From Dehalococcoidia bacterium (GTDB lineage Bacteria > Chloroflexota > Dehalococcoidia > GIF9 > AB-539-J10): 9,117 nucleotides of DNA. The notes under the pieces were generated by a model that saw only the letters and a list, made by a program, of their open reading frames with translations, ran no database searches and was not told the origin of the DNA. Below, piece after piece: positions 5,606 through 9,117 of the stretch (position 1 is the first letter of the stretch; each line of letters begins with the position of its first letter). The position numbers and the translations under genes are program-made. The stretch lies in NCBI GenBank assembly GCA_003562555.1, contig PWUO01000269.1, forward strand, positions 1-9,117. The letters are read 5' to 3'.

Positions 5606-7718
5606 TCTCGCTGCTCCCCCCTGTGGTCTCGATGGCGCTCACGGCTCCACACACCGCGCACTTACCCTTGTTCCTTCCGTACGGAAGCATAAGCTTCCCG
5701 CACTTTGGACACACCACGGCCAATGGCTTGCGATTTGTGGCGAACTGACATTCAGGGTATTTGCTGCACCCGTAGAAGGTCTTGGCCTTCTTCGATCGCT
5801 TGACGATGATATCGGCACCGCATTCAGGGCAGTAGGCGCCTGTAGGTTTCACTATCCTCTGAGTGGTCCTGCACTCTGGATACCCGCTGCAGGCGAGGAA
5901 ACGACCGAAACGCCCAGATCTTACCACCATGGGCCGACTGCAATTGGGACACATCTGGTCCGTCGGTTCGGTGACATCGACACGTTCAATCCGTTGCTCG
6001 GCACCGTCGAGTTCAGTGGCAAACGGCACGTAGAAGTCGCTCACCACGGACACCCATTCACGCTCCCCGCGAGCGATTTCGTCCAGCTCACCCTCGAGCA
6101 GCGCGGTGAACCCAATATCCACTACTTTCGGGAAATGTGCTACGAGTAGATCGTTCACTACGTACCCGAGCTTCGTGGGCCTGAACCGGCCGCCTTCCTT
6201 GATCACGTATTCACGCTGCTGAATCACGGATAGCGTCGGTGCGTACGTGCTGGGTCGGCCGATGCCCTTCTGCTCAAGAGTCTTCACGAGGGTGGCCTCG
6301 GTATACCTGGGCGGTGGCTGGGTGAATCGTTGCTCCCTCGTCGAGTCGAGGTACTGAAGCGATTCTCCCTTCAGGACGGACGGCAGCTTAGAGCCCGGTT
6401 CATCACCTGGTGACTCATCCGTTGACTCCACGTAGAGCGCGGAGAATCCGGGGAACTTCACTTTCGAGCTGTTCGCCTCCAGCAGGAAACCATCGTCATC
6501 TGGCAGCCGTGCATCGACACTGACCGTCGTGACCTCATTTACCATCGGCGACATCTGACTGGCAACCGCCCTCTGCCATATGAGCGTATAAAGCTTGAGC
6601 TGATTGGTGTCCAGGAAGCGCTTGAGACTGTCCGGAGTTCTCGTGACACTCGTGGGGCGAATGGCCTCGTGAGCCTCCTGTGCGAATTTTCCCTTGCTGG
6701 CGTACTGGTAGGGCCTGGCGGGCACGTACTCCCGCCCGTACGTCTCTACGACGAAATCACGAATCTCGGACACGGCAGCAGGCGAGATGCGCGGCGAGTC
6801 CGTCCTCATATACGTGATGAGACCTGTTGACTCTCCGTCTGCCAGTGTGATCCCCTCGTACAATTGTTGCGCCAGCGCCATTGTCCGACTCGCACTGAAT
6901 CGGTGCTTTCGCGCTGCCTCCTGCTGGAGCGTGCTGGTCGTGAACGGGGCCGCGGGTCGTCGCGACACATCTTTCACTTTGACGTCGGCCACGTGGTATG
7001 CTGCAGCGACCAATCGTTCTACACAGTCAATCGCCATAGCCTCGCTCGAAAGCGCCAGTTTGCGCCTGCCTCGAGCTCCGACCACCCGTGCCCAGAAGGA
7101 TTCCGTATCCGCAAGACGTCCCAGCTTGACCTGGAGTACCCAGTATTCCTCAGCCGTAAAGCGCTCGATCTCGCGTTCACGTTCGACTATGATTCGGACT
7201 GCGACCGATTGCACCCGGCCGGCAGACAACCCGCGTTGCACCTTCTTCCACAGCAGGGGGCTTAGCTTATAGCCGACGAGCCGGTCCAGGATTCTGCGTG
7301 CCTGCTGTGCATCGACGAGCCTCGTGTCGATTCCCCGCGGATGTGTGAACGCTTTCTTCACCGCCTCAGCAGTGATTTCGTGAAACACCACTCTCTGCAG
7401 TGATCGACCATCTTCATCAAGTCGGGCTGCAGCTACAAGGTGCCAGGAGATCGCCTCTCCTTCCCGATCCGGGTCGGTGGCGAGGTATACCACCTCGGAC
7501 TTGGTAGCCGCCGTCCGGATTTCCGAAACGACCTTGGCTTTCGCCTTGGGAACCGAATATGTGGGCTGGAAGTTGTTGTCTACGTCTACACCGAGTTTGC
7601 TCTTGGGGAGATCCCGGATGTGGCCCATCGATGCGACGACATGGTAGTCGCGTCCAAGTATCCGGCCTATTGTCCGGGCCTTCGCGGGTGATTCGACAAT
7701 TACCAGTCCCTTCTTCAA
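5592..7718 (-). CDS. topA: DNA topoisomerase I (type IA)
   Basis: TopA relaxes negative supercoils by cutting one strand through a 5'-phosphotyrosine. Positions count from the TTG start (708 residues). The Toprim domain has V-I-V-E-S-P-A-K (6-13) and the metal triad D-P-D-R-E (82-86). The catalytic tyrosine is Y303 in G-L-I-T-Y-M-R-T-D-S; T-L-E-Q-K-G-I-G-R-P-S-T-Y lies near 480-492. The C-terminal tail has three Cys4 zinc ribbons: C590/C593/C610/C616, C630/C633/C651/C657, and a shorter third with C670/C673/C687/C690. The TTG at 7716-7718 is preferred because it gives M-K-K-G-L-V-I-V-E-S-P, the same spacing as E. coli TopA. GGAGG precedes it, and TTGA then overlaps the dprA stop by 4 nt. The in-frame ATG at 7736 would add six residues and has only a weak ribosome site. 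Its stop overlaps the M24 peptidase start by 14 nt. Confidence 0.96.
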   Translation of the reverse strand: MKKGLVIVESPAKARTIGRILGRDYHVVASMGHIRDLPKSKLGVDVDNNFQPTYSVPKAKAKVVSEIRTAATKSEVVYLATDPDREGEAISWHLVAAARLDEDGRSLQRVVFHEITAEAVKKAFTHPRGIDTRLVDAQQARRILDRLVGYKLSPLLWKKVQRGLSAGRVQSVAVRIIVEREREIERFTAEEYWVLQVKLGRLADTESFWARVVGARGRRKLALSSEAMAIDCVERLVAAAYHVADVKVKDVSRRPAAPFTTSTLQQEAARKHRFSASRTMALAQQLYEGITLADGESTGLITYMRTDSPRISPAAVSEIRDFVVETYGREYVPARPYQYASKGKFAQEAHEAIRPTSVTRTPDSLKRFLDTNQLKLYTLIWQRAVASQMSPMVNEVTTVSVDARLPDDDGFLLEANSSKVKFPGFSALYVESTDESPGDEPGSKLPSVLKGESLQYLDSTREQRFTQPPPRYTEATLVKTLEQKGIGRPSTYAPTLSVIQQREYVIKEGGRFRPTKLGYVVNDLLVAHFPKVVDIGFTALLEGELDEIARGEREWVSVVSDFYVPFATELDGAEQRIERVDVTEPTDQMCPNCSRPMVVRSGRFGRFLACSGYPECRTTQRIVKPTGAYCPECGADIIVKRSKKAKTFYGCSKYPECQFATNRKPLAVVCPKCGKLMLPYGRNKGKCAVCGAVSAIETTGGSSESDGD

Positions 7719-8821
7719 GATACCTCCGGCAGCCATCTGCCCGTGATTACATAATGCATATTTCCCAGGTTTCGCACGACGCCCTGCAATTCAAGCATGG
7801 ACAGCGCCGCGCTCACCTCCTGGCTTGGCGCCACTAAGAGTCTGGCCAAGTCGTCAGCGTGCACGGGTGTCGCCCCGAGATGACCCAGTATTCCAGCCTG
7901 GAGTGCATCCGCCTGCAGAGTCATCGGGTCACCTCGCTGCAGTGGCTCAGGCGTGAGTCCGAACTCAGTAACTACGTCAGCGGCGGACAGAACCAGTTTC
8001 GCCTCGCCTCTCTGGATCAGACGATTAGTACCAGTACTCTGCGGAGAGAAGATGCTCCCCGGCACGGCGAACACCTCTCGGTTCTGATCAAGTGCGTTCC
8101 GCGCCGTAGCGAGTGCACCACTTCGTTCGCCCGCCTCGACGACGATCGTTCCTCGACTTATGCCGCTCATTATCCTGTTGCGGCGCAGGAAGTGCTCACG
8201 GCGCAACCTGGTGTGAGGCGGGTGTTCGCTGACGATTGCGCCTCGGTCCAGAATCCGTTGGGCCAGAGAAAGGTTCTCTCCAGGGTACACGGCATCGAGG
8301 CCCCCGGCCAGCACGGCCACGGTCACACCATGGTGATCGAGCGTCTCGCGGTGGATTGCAGTGTCGATGCCACGAGCCAGACCGCTTACGGTAACCACCC
8401 CCGCGGCAACGAGACCTTCCACCAGTTCGGATGCGACCTGTCGCCCGTATGCACTTGGCCTCCTGGTTCCGACCATCGCCAAGGTAAGTCTGTCCTTCTC
8501 CGGCAACTCGCCCCGAACGTACAGAACAGGCGGACAGTCGGCTGCTTCAGCCAACAGTGAAGGGTACGCTGCGTCATCGCTGGTCAACGCACGTATACCA
8601 TGTCGGCGCAACGCCATAACCTCCGCCTCAGGCGAAAGGGTTCTCCTCGCCTCGCACAGTTGATCCACCACCCGTGAATCGAGCCCCGAGCGTCGCAACT
8701 CCTCGCTCGATGCAGCCCACGCACGGCCAAGTGCGCCGAAATACGCTTTAAGCTGACGTAAGCGTACGTCACCGATACCCGGGACGCGAGACATGGCCAC
8801 CCAGTATCCAAGCTCACTCAT
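7715..8821 (-). CDS. dprA: DNA-processing protein DprA (Smf)
   Basis: DprA protects incoming single-stranded DNA and loads RecA during natural transformation; it is also widespread in bacteria not known to be competent. The 368-residue protein has the full family architecture. A helix-hairpin-helix/SAM-like N-terminus covers about 1-75 (S-R-V-P-G-I-G at 11-17). The Rossmann-like DprA core spans about 80-290, with V-G-T-R-R-P-S-A-Y-G-R (117-127), S-G-L-A-R-G-I-D (146-153), G-G-L-D-x-V-Y-P (173-180), L-R-R-N-R-I-M-S-G (212-220) and E-A-G-E-R-S-G-A-L (229-237). A C-terminal winged-helix DML1-like domain covers about 300-360. The ATG at 8821 gives the expected N-terminus; no strong Shine-Dalgarno is seen before it. 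If the promoter below is real, the leader is only about 19 nt. It is the first gene of the operon and its TGA overlaps the topA TTG. Confidence 0.96.
   Translation of the reverse strand: MSELGYWVAMSRVPGIGDVRLRQLKAYFGALGRAWAASSEELRRSGLDSRVVDQLCEARRTLSPEAEVMALRRHGIRALTSDDAAYPSLLAEAADCPPVLYVRGELPEKDRLTLAMVGTRRPSAYGRQVASELVEGLVAAGVVTVSGLARGIDTAIHRETLDHHGVTVAVLAGGLDAVYPGENLSLAQRILDRGAIVSEHPPHTRLRREHFLRRNRIMSGISRGTIVVEAGERSGALATARNALDQNREVFAVPGSIFSPQSTGTNRLIQRGEAKLVLSAADVVTEFGLTPEPLQRGDPMTLQADALQAGILGHLGATPVHADDLARLLVAPSQEVSAALSMLELQGVVRNLGNMHYVITGRWLPEVS
7723..7727 (-). promoter_or_regulatory. Shine-Dalgarno that decides the topA start
   Basis: Read on the minus strand, GGAGG is followed by TATC and then TTGA, in which TTG starts topA and TGA ends dprA. 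The 4-nt spacing is slightly short but usable. If the ATG at 7736 were used instead, this GGAGG would fall inside codons 4-5. Confidence 0.6.
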
Positions 8822-8846
8822 AAGTCACATGCACAGTCGAGCGCCG

Positions 8847-8855
8847 ATTGTAGCA
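8847..8855 (-). promoter_or_regulatory. Extended -10 promoter for the dprA operon
   Basis: On the minus strand the sequence TGCTACAAT fits an extended -10 element (TG-n-TAtAAT). It places a start site near 8840, about 19 nt before the dprA ATG. No good -35 hexamer is present at the usual distance (GCTTCG at a 17-nt spacer), as is common for extended -10 promoters. It would drive all six leftward genes. Confidence 0.5.
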
Positions 8856-8996
8856 CACGCGGAATTCAGCGAAGCGGGACCTTATCTGACGAGATTATGA
8901 ACGGGAGATCGCACGTCAGAGGTGGTTGGCCTGGGTCGTCGCTGGCAAGATCACCGAATGCGGGCGTCGGTCACACCCCGAGACACGCGCATGAAG

Positions 8997-9084
<88 letters not shown>

Positions 9085-9085
9085 G

Positions 9086-9117
9086 CGGAGAGGGTGGGAT
9101 TTGAACCCACGGTGCAT
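9086..9117 (-). tRNA. Second tRNA, probably tRNA-Ser, 3' end only
   Basis: The minus strand shows the end of a variable arm, the T-arm GTGGG-TTCAAAT-CCCAC, the acceptor half CCTCTCC (9093-9087) and discriminator G (9086). T-arm and acceptor match tRNA-Ser(GGA) next to it apart from one T-loop base, so serine is likely. The anticodon is beyond the window. Only one base (9085) separates its discriminator from the 5' end of tRNA-Ser(GGA), so it has no complete encoded CCA. Confidence 0.85.

Noticed and set aside
7859..8560. 233-residue plus-strand ORF
   Set aside because: It lies wholly antisense to dprA, whose protein shows all family motifs; no Shine-Dalgarno or recognisable domain.
8885..8920. 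Inverted repeat TCTGACG/CGTCAGA upstream of the dprA promoter
   Set aside because: Seven base pairs with a 22-nt loop is expected about as often as not by chance in 175 bp, and no known operator is recognised.

Overview
This is a bacterial chromosomal window of ordinary housekeeping and energy-metabolism genes, moderately GC-rich by eye. It shows no phage, transposon or CRISPR signs. Bacterial hallmarks are Shine-Dalgarno sequences, ATGA-type stop/start overlaps, EF-P, a type IA topoisomerase and DprA. The gene order (dprA, topA, M24 peptidase, efp), an EF-P with an Arg-tipped loop (K-M-G-R-G-S), and an EtfA of the type common in anaerobes recall Chloroflexota, perhaps Dehalococcoidia. That placement is from memory of the families, not from a search, and is tentative.

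Layout. (1) Plus strand, 1-2107: the 3' part of an electron-transfer flavoprotein alpha subunit gene (etfA), then an FAD-linked 2-hydroxyacid dehydrogenase of the GlcD/LctD family with its own ribosome-binding site. A strong 13-bp hairpin terminator follows at 2128-2166. (2) 2167-2353: a short convergent intergenic stretch with nothing recognisable. (3) Minus strand, 8821 down to 2354: six tightly packed genes transcribed leftward in the order dprA, topA, M24 Xaa-Pro peptidase, efp, PHP-domain phosphoesterase, atypical PurN-like formyltransferase. Four of the five junctions overlap (4, 14, 4 and 7 nt). The only gap is 86 bp, in front of efp. An extended -10 promoter (TG-C-TACAAT) lies just upstream of dprA. 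(4) Right edge, minus strand: a complete tRNA-Ser(GGA) with encoded CCA, and directly upstream of it the 3' end of a second, probably serine, tRNA that runs off the window.

How the genes work together. EtfA and the dehydrogenase probably form one electron-transfer module in which a 2-hydroxyacid such as lactate or glycolate is oxidised by the FAD enzyme and electrons pass to ETF. The same pairing occurs in the ETF-linked, electron-confurcating lactate dehydrogenase of anaerobic acetogens. The leftward operon combines DNA uptake/recombination (DprA), supercoil relaxation (TopA), proline-peptide turnover (M24 peptidase) and rescue of ribosomes at polyproline (EF-P). It ends in two translationally coupled enzymes of unassigned substrate, PHP and formyltransferase, which are the least explained part of the window.
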